The position numbers and the translations under genes were made by a program. A stretch of 64,000 nt of DNA, from positions 40,821,649 to 40,885,648 of the forward strand of contig NC_087068.1 of NCBI RefSeq assembly GCF_963678635.1. Direction: 5' to 3'. The stretch is from Symsagittifera roscoffensis. Lineage: Eukaryota > Xenacoelomorpha > Acoela > Convolutidae. Every line of letters begins with the position of its first letter. Positions within the stretch are counted from its first letter, which is position 1. This document shows, in pieces, positions 42,891 to 53,067 of the stretch. The notes under the pieces were generated by a model that did no database searches, was not told where the DNA came from, and was given only the letters and a program-made list of their open reading frames with translations.

Positions 42891-45355
42891 AGAAGTTTTT
42901 CCGGGAAAAATTGAAAAGGCCGACTAATTTTTGTCGACTGAATGATTTTGCGGCACAGATTTTTTTAGTGGGTCAAGCATTTTTTATTTCAATTTCAAGT
43001 GTCGTTGACTATTATTGTGTAGTTTCTAATTTTGCTACTCCGGACTGGTTTAAGTTTCGTTTTTGTAGACGCTTAGAAATTTTATTCGTCATAAAACATT
43101 TCGGTTTATATTTTATTGGTTTAGTGAAATTATTTGGCATCTGCATAACGGCAAAAAAATGATTATTTATAGCTTAGGTCTAAATTATAGTTTGGAACTA
43201 ATTAGGTCAGTTGAAATATAAAAGTTGAAAATATAAACAATTTTTATTGACAATTTATTTTCGAAATCTTTTATGACCCAATTTTCCGGTTGTCTGCTCA
43301 AGTTTTGACAGCATAGCTGTTACATCACAAACTTTGCTTGCGTGTAAGCAACTTTCATTGTTGAATTGTTGTTCAGTGAAGTTTCAGGGGGACTTAAAAA
43401 GTTTCAGGGGGACAGGAAGAGAGATTGTTGGCTTATTTGTTTTATTACGGATTTGTCTTATCAGTTTTTTCCGTCTCACTTGTGACTGCTCAAAGATTGT
43501 CGGCTTTTTCTTTTTTTTTTGCCAATTCACTATTCAAATATCTGACATCTTTGCCTAAAACTAACTTCTACCGTGAATTACGAAAATTTAAAATTTGTTA
43601 GACCTAGTTTTTTCAACTTTTTTGTCGACTGAACTTTTTTTTAATGTTTGTTGTATCGCAAGTGATACGAAGCTCCTCTTATCCGTTCAGTTTTTTGTTT
43701 CGCTATTCTACAAGCTTCATCTAAAGTTTCCAAAAAACCCCAAATACGCTCTCTACCAGTCTTTTTTGCCTTTAAGGTATTTATTCTTTCAAATTTTGTC
43801 GTGGAAAGTTTCGTTAAGGTTGTGTCCAGCATTACGAATTTTCTTTGAAGCTGACCCAAGCAGATAGATCTTTCTGTTTGCCGAGCGTATATGTTGGTCT
43901 TCTTGTAACTTACGCAGTTCATTGAATTACATCTTTTCAACTAATATTACCCTCTGTGCTTGGACCCGCTTGTCTGCTTTATTTATTATTTATTTTGCCT
44001 TAGTTTCCTTTTTTTCCCAGTTGTTTCAATCTGTTCTCCTGGTCCTTGTTCGACATAGGGTTCTGGGTCTCTAATACCTCTGAAGTCTTTAGTTTATAGC
44101 TATTAACTTATTCTTTTTCATTTATGCCTGCGTGAAATTGTTCAATCGAAAGAACTTAGGTTGCAAAAGGTTTTGTTATTGGGCCATAACGGAAAATTTT
44201 CGAATCCTTATTTGAGTGTGCCAATGAGTAGATTATAGGAACTGAGCTCAAACTCTAATCGATTTTGATCTAGCATTTGCAAGGTGGACTAGAAGTATCT
44301 CTTCACTGTCAAATCAATTTTTGTACAGATAATACACTATAAATGTCGATTTACAGTAGCCCTTTTAGATACTCAAATCGATTTAAAATAGGTTTAAGCG
44401 GACTTCTACGGTTGCAGAAAAAATTGCCTAAAATCTGATTTAAATTGGATCGAATAAGTCTTAATAAAGAACTAAAACCTATCGAAACAATTGAGTTTAG
44501 GGTAAACCCCTTTATCTTCTCTGATTTTCCAAACTTTTGAGTTTGGGTGAATCCCTTTATCCCTTTTGTAATTAGCAGCAAATCTGAGTTTTACCGCGTT
44601 TATGAAAATTAATTCTCTGGAAAATACCCTAAATTGACTTTTCCTTTATCAACGCTATAGATGCATTTTTTTTGGGTTTATTTTAGTGTTTTTAGAGTTT
44701 CTTTTTGAACCAAACATCAACAAGAAAAGTTACTTGAAAAGCTTACGTCATTTTTATATTTCCAGTTTCTTCTATTGTTTGACTGTTGATAAGTTTGAAC
44801 ATAAGTTGTATATAATTTGTATAAAATGAATGAACAAAAAATTACGAAAAATCAATTTAAATAAGTTTTTTTCAGAAAAAAATCCGTATAAAACTGAAAT
44901 CAAAAACTGGCAAGAACAGTTTTAAGATGAGTTGCAATCAAATAAAAATGATTTTTTTTCAAGTTTTTTTTATTAGCCTTGCAATTCTGACATACTTTAA
45001 ATTTCAATCAAATGAAATCAAATCGCTTAGATAGTAATTAGTTAAAGCCCGTTTCAGGTGATAAACATCTTTTCAAAAAAAATTCTCCATTTTTTTTAGG
45101 ATTCGTTGTTTTCGTCCTAGTTTTGTTGTTTTATTTTCGTGTTTCTTAACGCCACACTTTTTTGTAGGATTTTTAACCTAACTTTTAAAGCACGGGTTTT
45201 TTTCCATTTTAAACAGTCGTTTTCTACAACTGAAATTTCACAAAATTGTAATTAACCACGTCTGATGTTTTTTTTTTTTCGTTTTTCTAAGTTTTTAAAT
45301 AGTTCAAGTTTATGTTGTATCGACATAGTTATTTTGAGGGCAAAGTATCCCTTCC
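42890..45355. other. Intergenic stretch with one hairpin motif
   Basis: No gene. At about 43645-43690 lies a decayed hairpin copy (GTATCGCAAGTGATACGAAG, then CTCCTCTTATCCG) with the usual upstream flank. Frames of 70-100 codons here are unsupported. Confidence 0.5.
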
Positions 45356-45359
45356 CTTA

Positions 45360-45710
45360 TCACAGCGATTATGTGGTACAATTTGGATGGATCTAAAAGT
45401 TTTTGAAATTTATGAAATTTGTTTTTGACAGCAATTTTGTTTTCGGCTCAACAGATTTCGACCCGAATTTTGTCGCCTTGGTTGCCGCCCGCCAAATTTT
45501 TTTCCAATTTTTTTAAAATCTGTTTGTGAATTTATTCCGATAGCAACATAGTTTTTGTAGCTGTAATTTTTCAACTTTTTCCATTTATCTTTTCAAGTAA
45601 TTATTTTAAATTTAATTTCTGTTTTTTTTTTCATTTGCTATTCTGTAGCGCCCTGTTTTTTTTGCATTGCATGTGTTGCAAAGCTCTGGTTGGTCTCTGT
45701 GTTGTATTTT
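45360..45710 (+). repeat. Second copy of the ~360-bp repeat ending in the hairpin motif
   Basis: Partner of 31840-32200. It ends GCATGTGTTGCAAAGCTCTG then GTTGGTCTCTGTGTTG. Confidence 0.75.
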
Positions 45711-46271
45711 TGTTGCGTTGTCTGTCTAAAATTGATTGTAATCTAAATCTTGTCAGTACGGCCACTACTTAATACAGGAAAAGCGAAACAATAAAAAAGA
45801 TAACATTAGGTAGAATTTAAAGTTTTATGTCACTAAATGTCCTCGAACTATATTTTTTTAGTACCTCACAAAGTAAAAAAAAATGCTGTTCGGACAAAAT
45901 ATTCCTTCTCATTCCATGAGCGGTTGAGAGCAGTTCTGTTATTGCCGGCTATTGAACTATTGAATTTCAAAAACAATAAGACTCCTAGTTACCATGCTAA
46001 ACCGCGGAATTTTGCGATTGCACTTTTATGAGTCTCCAGTAAATTTGGGCAAAAATTATGAATAAATTTTTAGAAAAAAATGCAGTTTGAAGTACAAAAG
46101 TAATCATTGGCATTCTTCTTCGACAAAACTAAGATTGCAATCGATTATAATCAGTTTTTTACCCGTAAAAAGTTATTTAGCGTAACCCAATTAGATAATA
46201 AAACTAATAATATGAAAACATAGGGATTTTATACATCAGAAAAACAGAATCTATTGTCTAATAATTGGATT
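45711..46271. other. Intergenic stretch, nothing recognised
   Basis: No gene seen. Confidence 0.45.
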
Positions 46272-46279
46272 ACAAGGAT

Positions 46280-46679
46280 CAGGGGCGGATTTAGGGGAGG
46301 AAGCGGGGGGCGTACGCTTCCCCCCCCCCCCCCCCCTCCTCAGGGATTCGACCCCCTGCCGACCCAAAGGGTCCCCCCTTTGCTACTTTTCAGAAATCCA
46401 TTTTTGGCCGACCCACCCTAAATTTTTTCTAAAGGCACCTTCGGCGCCAATATATACTAACTTTGAGGGGGATCGCGCGCCAAAAAAAACGCGATTTTTT
46501 TGTCAAAATTTTTCAAAAAGTGCCCAAAAACGGCTTTTTTGACTGTTTTTTCAAAAATTTGCCTGCGGCGCACAAAATTTTGCCAAAATAGGGGCAAAAC
46601 AGTGCCTAAGGAGAGCTCAAAAAATCAATTTGGTCGACCAAAAAAAAGGTCGTAAGAGAAAATCCTAGATCCGCCCCTG
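46280..46679 (+). mobile_element. MITE1 (hAT-type), full copy with exact 8-bp TSD
   Basis: 400 bp. Perfectly matching ends CAGGGGCGGATTTAGG and CCTAGATCCGCCCCTG. The exact target duplication ACAAGGAT lies at 46272-46279 and 46680-46687. The interior has a G/C run, ATTCGACCCCCTGCCGACCC, AAGAAATCCATTTTTGGCCG, GGCGCC and GGTCGACC. No ORF. It is the reference copy for the family and the youngest-looking. Confidence 0.92.
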
Positions 46680-46687
46680 ACAAGGAT

Positions 46688-48380
46688 TAAAAATTTGATT
46701 ACTTTCAATTTAAAACCTGTGTGTTATCTATCAGCATTAAACCCCCTAAAATGAGTATGAATCACTCACAAAGAAGTTATTTACTTCACAACTGTATATT
46801 TTAATGGCGATAATTGTTTGCAAACTGTGATTTGCAATGTGGAATGGTCTTTTAAATTGTTATTTGAATAATTCAGTTCTACTCGAGGCTGTTCCAAAAA
46901 AAATGCCTCAACTCAATATGAACTGATTTGTCAGTTTGGCAAATGTTATAATACCAAAAAATAGAGCGAATTCAGTTTTCTAAAGCAACCAAATTGCCAT
47001 TGTTGGCAGGTTGTCAGCTAAAAGAATTTACAATGACAAAAAAAGTCGCAGGTGAAATGCTCATTTTTATGCTTCGTGCATCATTATTTGTCAGACTGTA
47101 TTAGGAGACATGTACAAAACTGTATGTTCAAAAGTCAAAACTTTTCAGTAGAAACACTCACCTATCACAAGTATTCCATCCGTTTGTCGAAAGGTTTAGA
47201 GCATTAAATGAAAGTGAGTCAGCAAAATTGCTAATGTTTTAATTAAAAAAATACGTGTGAGTCCACATCAAAGGTTTTTGGATAAAAATAAATTATATGG
47301 GAAAAAAATCTTGCTGAAATTATCGCCATTTTTTTGATAATGTTTAATCGATAGTTTTTTCTAGTTTGAATGCGGGCAAAAGAAAGATTTTTACAAAAAT
47401 TAAATCATTTTTTTGCGAGAAAATTTTATTTTTGCTTAAAATTTTTTTTTGCCATATAATCCCATAAAATCTTGAAAACGGTTTCTCTTAGGACTTGGAG
47501 AATTTTTTTTTAACAATCCCAACGATATAATAAAGCATTGCCACCCACGCAGGTACCTAACTCCAAAGAGTTGGTAGAAGTCGAAATAATAGGATGGTAA
47601 ATTAAAATCAGCAAAAATTGAGAAAACTAGAGGTTTTTAATTTAAAAAATGTGAACAGAAAAACTTGAAACAAAATGAAAATTTCTGAGCAACATGTATA
47701 AAAAAACTAATTATCAAGTTTGAATATACTGCACTTGTGTTTGAAAATTTCAAACAAATTTCGGAAACACTATTATAATGGATTTCATTGTTCAAAACTA
47801 GAAACATTATTATTGGTTTTTAGTTGATTAGAATTGATTGTTTTTGAATTACAAGAAAACAGACGAAAAAAATTCAATACAATCGTTTATTATAACGCCA
47901 TGACATTGTAATTGCCAGATAATAGAAAATAATCGAAGAAGTTTCGGTCCAACTTTTTTAAACAAAGTTACGGTTAAGTCTGCAAAAATAGATGCTGAGA
48001 ATAGTCCAATACTCTTTCTTAATAAAGTCTCTGCCACATTTATTTTTATACCGCAGGAACTTTTTCTAATCAAGTAAAACAGTCTTTTTGCAATGGATAA
48101 CCTTGAAAAGCGCGATCTTTCATTTACTATTAAAAATTGATTATTGTTGAGCCCAAACGTTTTTTTCCTGTCGTAACATTTTGTCTAACCAGTTATTCAG
48201 CTATTTGTTTTTTTTTTTTACAATTTACGGATACTTTAAGTTTAACGTCCGTGCTTTTCAGCTTGAGGCCAGAGTCGGTCTCTGTTGACAAAACACCACA
48301 CTTAAGCAAATACTTTCTCTCTGATAAATTAGAGTTTGAATGATGATTGAATTGAATTGAAAATTGTTATTTAATAATTG
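46688..48380. other. Intergenic stretch, nothing recognised
   Basis: No gene or strong repeat. Short AT-rich open frames only. Confidence 0.5.
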
Positions 48381-48387
48381 AACAAGT

Positions 48388-48393
48388 TTTATT
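48388..48393 (-). terminator. Candidate polyadenylation signal for last exon B
   Basis: AATAAA on the minus strand, about 24 bases after the stop of the downstream terminal exon (48417). Confidence 0.5.
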
Positions 48394-48416
48394 TAGTTTA
48401 GAGTTCATTTCATAGT

Positions 48417-48610
48417 CTAAGGTGTGAACTCATTGATGAGTCCCCACTGCATTTGACATCCCCCCTCCCTCGAGTCAGTTGAATCCAGGTACCACGGGGT
48501 CCACTCGCCCACCCTAGCACACAGCAGTCTCTTTGTGTCTCTTTCCCCACATTGGTCTTCATCTCCGTCCCCGTAGAACTGCATGCAGATTTTAGAGTTC
48601 ATCAGCCATT
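48417..48610 (-). CDS. MACPF gene, alternative last exon B
   Basis: Acceptor AAATTCCAG; enters with two bases of a split codon, 63 further codons, TGA at 48417-48419. It holds one repeat of the C-terminal module: a hydrophobic start (ICMQFYGDG), an internal Cys (DQCGERDTKRLLCARV), EWTPWYLDS and GCQMQWGL. It is homologous to exon A but keeps about 10 extra module residues at its start. It has its own AATAAA. Phase fits the donor of the module exon (50021) and also that of the main MACPF exon (50415). It could be an alternative terminal exon or a leftover duplicate. Confidence 0.65.
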
Positions 48611-48926
48611 CTGGAATTTCAAGGTCAGAATCCTGAAGTGATTGCCGTGATCAAAAGTAGCATAAGGTATCAAAATTTTTATAAGCCTGCTTAAATCTTT
48701 AATTTCTGATTTTAAAAAAAATGAAATGACTGATTGTTTATAACTTTTTTGCACTATTAATGTCCTGTAGCAATAAGTTATATTTTCGAAAACAACATTT
48801 TTTGCCGTCAAAAACTTTTTTGTCGCATCATTGCGAGCAGCAAATGCTAACTTTGACCAACTATTGTCCCCAATTTTTTGCGCTTAAATTAATCAGTTGT
48901 CACAAACGTCCTTGCTTAGCATATTT
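48611..48926. other. Sequence between the two terminal MACPF exons
   Basis: No coding sequence recognised. It includes the polypyrimidine/acceptor region of exon B. Confidence 0.5.
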
Positions 48927-48932
48927 TTTATT
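48927..48932 (-). terminator. Candidate polyadenylation signal for last exon A
   Basis: AATAAA on the minus strand beginning about 10 bases after the stop at 48942, leaving a very short 3' UTR. Confidence 0.5.
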
Positions 48933-48941
48933 GTCATTTGA

Positions 48942-49105
48942 TCACGGGGCCTTCAGTGCCAAGCTCCATGACATCGAGCAAGTGTAGTGATGGTTCGAGA
49001 ATTTCTTGGTATAGTCGCTGTAGTAATCCGTCCATTCATTCAGCCCCACACACAGCTCATCTGATTTGGGCTTATCTTCCCCGACGTAACATTGCCTGTA
49101 ACCTC
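48942..49105 (-). CDS. MACPF gene, last exon A
   Basis: Acceptor CAATTTTTAG; two bases complete a Gly codon carried over from the previous exon, then 53 codons and TGA at 48942-48944. Encodes QCYVGEDKPKSDELCVGLNE, WTDYYSDYTKKF and CSMSWSL, the second half of a C-terminal module (LC-x-x-x-NEWTDYY ... C-x-MSWxL) begun in the upstream exon. Confidence 0.8.
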
Positions 49106-49321
49106 CTAAAAATTGAAAATTGAAAGATTTCAGCACGAATTGATTGAAACGAAGATTTCAGCTAATTGAAACAACATTTACTATGCGATTAAAAATAATA
49201 TATTAATTAACTTTCGGAAAATTAAAGTTTGTTTTTGAGAAAAATTTGCATGTAGCTCTTGACCTGCGGCACAACTCTGGTTCTCTGCAAAATTTTGAAT
49301 AGTGCATATATTTGGCCTTTT

Positions 49322-49751
49322 TTAGGGGGTGACGCGGGGGGGGGGGGGGGGAGCGGACGCCTTTTTCCCTCAGGGATTCGGCCCCTGCCGACCCAAAGGG
49401 TCACCCCTTTGATACTTTTTAAGAAATCCATTTTTGGCCGACCGACCCTAAAGTTTTTCTAAAGGCGCCTTCGGCGCCAATATATGCTAACTTTGAGGGG
49501 GAGTGCGCGCCAAAAAAACGCGATTTTTTTGTCAACTTTTTTCAAAAAGTGCCCAAAAACGGCTTTTTTTTACTGTTTATTCAAAGTTTTGACTGCGGCG
49601 CTGAAAATTAAGCCCAAAGTAGGGGAAAAACAGTGCTTTGGGAGAGCTCAAAAAATCAATTTGGTCGACCAAAAAAAAGGTCGTCAGAGTTTTCGAAAAT
49701 TTTTTGGAAATCCGCCCCGCCCCCCTCGAGAAAATCCTAGATCCGCCCCTG
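49322..49751 (+). mobile_element. MITE1, copy 6, in a MACPF intron
   Basis: Right end CCTAGATCCGCCCCTG is perfect. The left end is truncated or decayed at TTTAGGGGGTGACG. The interior is close to the full copy at 46280 (GCGCCAATATATGCTAACTT, GGCTTTTTTT). It lies in the intron between the module exon and last exon A, opposite to the gene's direction. Confidence 0.8.
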
Positions 49752-50020
49752 CTTTTTCACATGAAGAATGTAAAACACCGCCATAAAAAAAATAGCTAAA
49801 CGGCTAAAATCGGACTGAAATGGAACTAAAAAATGGGACTCATACATAAAAGGAAAAACTATTCGTTCAATTTAGAGCTTAGACCCGGGATCGATTCCCC
49901 GTTTGAACCAATTTAGTATCAAATTAAATTAGGGTACTCTGCTAGTGATTAAAGGGCGCCGTATTAGTACATAAACTTTTGAATGCCAGAATACAAATAG
50001 AAAATTAGCCACAGCTTTAC

Positions 50021-50143
50021 CTAAATGATGGTTGTTCCATTTGAAGCACAGGTTGACCTTTTCCAGTGCAGAGTCGATGGAAGCATCTCCCGAGAACAAA
50101 CCCCAGCTCATCTTGCAGCCCCCTCTTCTGTGTTTTTTCTTGC
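50021..50143 (-). CDS. MACPF gene, C-terminal module exon
   Basis: Acceptor TTAATTGCAG, donor TTAG/GTAAAG; phase 1 in, phase 1 out, about 41 codons. Encodes HRRGGCKMSWGLFSG (end of the first module) and LEKVNLCFKWNN (start of the second). Symmetric phase 1-1 exons are the class that can be duplicated or skipped without changing frame. Confidence 0.8.
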
Positions 50144-50414
50144 CTGCAATTAACGGAATTTGGAAAAAGCAGCTCCAAGTTACAGCATTGCCCAAGAATT
50201 TAAAACATGAAATGTTAAAGTTTTTCAAGCTAAGCTGTATTTGTATCTATTGTGTAAAAAAAACTGGCTTGAAAATACTCGTTCAATGTTTTATGTCATT
50301 TTTACGACTTGTAAGGTCATGAGTTGGCGACCCCAAAGCAGAGTTTGATGTCAAATATAAAGACAAGAAATGAAATGACATTTTTAACTTAAAATATACT
50401 AAGTTCCATCTAAC
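50144..50414. other. MACPF intron
   Basis: 271-bp intron with GTTAGA donor and TTGCAG acceptor. Nothing else recognised. Confidence 0.6.
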
Positions 50415-51538
50415 CTGAGTTGTCTCTGTAAAAGTCCGTGTACTTATTAACAGGCGCACACAGCAGGTTATCAACCCCCTCTCCCCCACATAGAACACGT
50501 GATCCGTCGGCATACCATCGAAAACAAAGCTCAGTTTTGTCCCACCACCCAGGAACCCCCCAATGGAACGAAATCTTCCTTTTCAAATGCTCCGCAGTTT
50601 TGGGATCGATTTGATTTTCATCTGATAAAATCTCATTCACTTCGCTCAAAAGTTGTCCAGTTTGAGCCAACTTAGCGTCTACACTGTTATACACATAGCC
50701 GTAAAATTGAGACTGAATGTCTTCAAAATAAGCTCGATTCACGTGCGACTCAACAGCTAATTTCATCGACTCTTTCTTTTCAGCGTCTTTTATCAGTTCA
50801 TAAATGGCAAACAGCTTTCCTTTAAACAGCCAAGGGTTTTCGGGAACAGTGTGAGCCCAATTTTTCACGCTTTCGTCGTCCAGAACGTTCAAACTTCCGC
50901 CATAGAACAAAAGTTTGTCGACTGTATTTGAATCGAAATTTTTGTCAACCTCATTATTTGTGTTGTTAAAAGCAGCATGCGAGTTAATTTTTCTAAAAAA
51001 CGAAGCCGATGCTTGAGCTTGAACGTCTTTTTCATCGTGGCTCGAATAGTAATCGCTGGAAATTTCGAAGTAATGTCTGATGTAACCACCTAAGTTTCCT
51101 CCAGCAAAAAAGTGCGTTCCAAAAATATCGATAAACTCTCGGTACGGTTTCGGGTATTCGACAAACTTACTCGGCAACGCCGTGATCAGATCTTCGGCAT
51201 ACTGAGTTAGCCGCAGTTTGTCGAACGACTCGAGTTGAACTTGTAGGCTTGAGACGAAAGTCGTAACTTCCGAAATGCGAACAGAGCTGTTTGATAAAGC
51301 ATCCCGCATTGACTTGTAACTAACACTTGACGAAAACTGGCCTCCACTTTCACCCATGTTCAAACCTGCGTTTGAAGACATCATTTTTTTGACATCTGAG
51401 CTACTTTTGTAAATCTGGGCCATAGAGTTCATCCAGCCGCCTGGAATCGTTTCCAGGGTTGCTATCTGATCCGGAACAGAGTAATCTTTCCCATTGAAGT
51501 TGCTTTCCCATTTGCGGTCTGAACGGTGAAATGTGTTC
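50415..51538 (-). CDS. MACPF gene, main MACPF exon
   Basis: Acceptor GGGGAG (poor pyrimidine tract), donor TCAG/GTTAGA; phase 2 in, phase 1 out, about 374 codons. Early: DYSVPDQIATLETIPGGWMN. About residue 135-150: the MACPF signature DIFGTHFFAGGNLGGYIRHY, including the conserved Tyr/Phe-Gly-Thr-His and the Gly pairs at the bend of the central sheet. Charged and Ser/Thr-rich segments follow that fit the membrane-inserting helical bundles. The exon ends with the first C-terminal module (HWGVPGWWDKTELCFRWY, then LLCAPVNKYTDFYRDNS). Open throughout, no damage seen. Confidence 0.9.
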
Positions 51539-51836
51539 CTCCCCAATTAGCCAGTTTATTTAAGGAATTTTTTTATGCGTTTTTCATAAAAAAAAGGGTT
51601 TTGGTAATGTAATTTGAGTTACCGGGATTAGAATTTACAAAAGTTCCCCAGTGTTAATTCAGTGCTAGTTTAATTAATCTGTCAAAAAAACGAAAAAGTC
51701 TGGAGTTTTAAACTGGTGCTTCTCTAATGGGGTTTTTTGTCACAAAATAATAAAAAATATACTATTCATTATATTTTTTTAATTTTCACTAATGTTTTGT
51801 AGACACATAATTTTTTTGAACTATTTTGCCCAATAC
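51539..51836. other. MACPF intron
   Basis: 298-bp intron between the N-terminal and main MACPF exons, donor GTATTG. Nothing else recognised. Confidence 0.55.
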
Positions 51837-52038
51837 GGGAATCGTATAAGCAGGTGGGGAGAAATGCCTTCGTCGCAGGTGATGTTGAGAAGGACGGATT
51901 TGTATCCTGTCGGCTGGGAAAGGTCAAAGGGCAACAGGTCAAGGATGGTGATGTCAACTCCATAGAACAGTCGACTCAATCCAGAGGGGATGCCATGACA
52001 GTGTGTCGTGTCACCCGCAGAGCCATAACTGATCCATA
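51837..52038 (-). CDS. MACPF gene, N-terminal MACPF exon
   Basis: Acceptor CTATTTAAG, donor CC/GTATTG; phase 1 in, phase 2 out, 66 full codons, open. Encodes CHGIPSGLSRLFYGVDITIL and, a few residues on, PTGYKSVLLNITCDEG. A 'G(L)xxLxxGVDxTxLDLxPFD...GYK..V...TCD' opening is usual for invertebrate MACPF proteins. It lacks an ATG in the correct frame, so it is seen only by homology and phase. Confidence 0.8.
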
Positions 52039-52136
52039 CTTAAATAGATACACACCATTTTTCTAACTTTTTTTCTAAAATTTTCTTTTAATTTTATACG
52101 TAAAGTAGAGATCAAATTACATTATACCATATCAAC

Positions 52137-52550
52137 CAGGGGCGATTTTAGGGGGGTACGCCTCCCCTTTCAGGGATTCGACCCCATGCCGACGCAAAGG
52201 GCCCCCCTTTGTGCTATTTTGAGATATCCATTTTTGGCTGACTGACCCTAAAATTTTTCTGAATGCGCCAATATATTATAACTTTGAGTAACTTTGAGGG
52301 AGGAGCGCGCGCCGAAAAACACGATTTTTTGGTGAACATTTTCCAAAAGTGCCTAAAACGCCTTTTTTGCCTGTTTTTTTTTTTAAATTTGACTGTGGCG
52401 CAGAAAAGTTTGTCAAATTAGGGTCTTAATAGTAATTTGGGTGAGCTTAAAAAATCAATTTGGTCGACCTAAAAAAAAAGGTAGACAAAATTTTCGAAAT
52501 TTTTTGAAATGAGCCCCACCTCTCTCGAGAAATTCCTAGATCCGCCCCTG
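52137..52550 (+). mobile_element. MITE1, full copy with exact 8-bp TSD, in MACPF intron 1
   Basis: Ends CAGGGGCGATTTTAGG and CCTAGATCCGCCCCTG. The exact target duplication ATATCAAC lies at 52129-52136 and 52551-52558. 414 bp, non-coding. Confidence 0.92.
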
Positions 52551-52752
52551 ATATCAACTAAAAAAAATGGAAAAAATTTGTTTGTCATTTTAGATGAAAG
52601 CTTCAAGTTAAGATAAGATGATGTCATTTTATCGCAGAAAGAACCACTGTTAAATAAAGCAATTTTTTTGATGGTTTTTCTGGACTACGTAAAACATTTT
52701 TAGCCTCAAAATACGTTTAATTATGACGCAAGAAGAGATAGTTTAGCTTTAC

Positions 52753-52807
52753 CTGCAAAAAATGAAGCAAAAAGACTGAGATTCCACATCATTGGAGTTC
52801 CTTTCAT
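52753..52807 (-). CDS. MACPF gene, first coding exon (signal peptide)
   Basis: ATG at 52807-52805, then 17 more codons and one base before donor GCAG/GTAAAG (phase 1). Encodes MKGTPMMWNLSLFASFFA: a basic start, a hydrophobic core and small residues at the end, a typical signal peptide. The split codon joins in frame with the exon at 52038. The start is chosen as the first in-frame ATG giving a signal peptide; the 5' UTR upstream is AT-rich. Confidence 0.72.
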
Positions 52808-53067
52808 TGCATTGATTTTCTTATTTGTGATTTAAGGTCACCAAGAAAGTCAAGTCGGCGGTTTAATATTTACTTTGATTATGCAATGAACTAACATTAC
52901 CAAAACAAATCTCAATTCAGGAAAACCTTGAATATGGTAAATGTGATGTAAAACACGCTGGTTATCATTCATTGAACCGAACTTTATTAAAATCTAGGCT
53001 CTTTTCAGGTTTTCCACTCCCCTCCCACATATTTCAAAATTTCAACTTTCATTGTTGTTTTAGCTAT

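Larger units (their letters stand above)
48417..52807 (-). other. MACPF (perforin-like) secreted protein gene
   Basis: Whole-gene entry. MACPF proteins oligomerise on membranes and form pores. Members act in immunity, egg defence and venom. Read 5' to 3' on the minus strand, the exons are: signal peptide (52807-52753), N-terminal MACPF (52038-51837), main MACPF (51538-50415), module exon (50143-50021), then last exon A (49105-48942) or B (48610-48417). Every junction is GT-AG and phases match. Predicted length is about 555 residues, close to the perivitellin-2 67-kDa subunit, which has the same plan of MACPF followed by a Cys/Trp-rich C-terminal domain. That similarity is from memory of the family and is not a search result. 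Two MITE1 copies sit in its introns. Expression and function are unknown. Confidence 0.82.

Noticed and set aside
49222-49786. Frames on both strands with Pro-rich stretches
   Set aside because: Translation of a MITE1 copy with long G runs, inside a MACPF intron.
49880-49915. GACCCGGGATCGATTCCCCG, B-box or tRNA-like
   Set aside because: A good hairpin and B-box-like core, but no upstream A box. Could be a chance palindrome.
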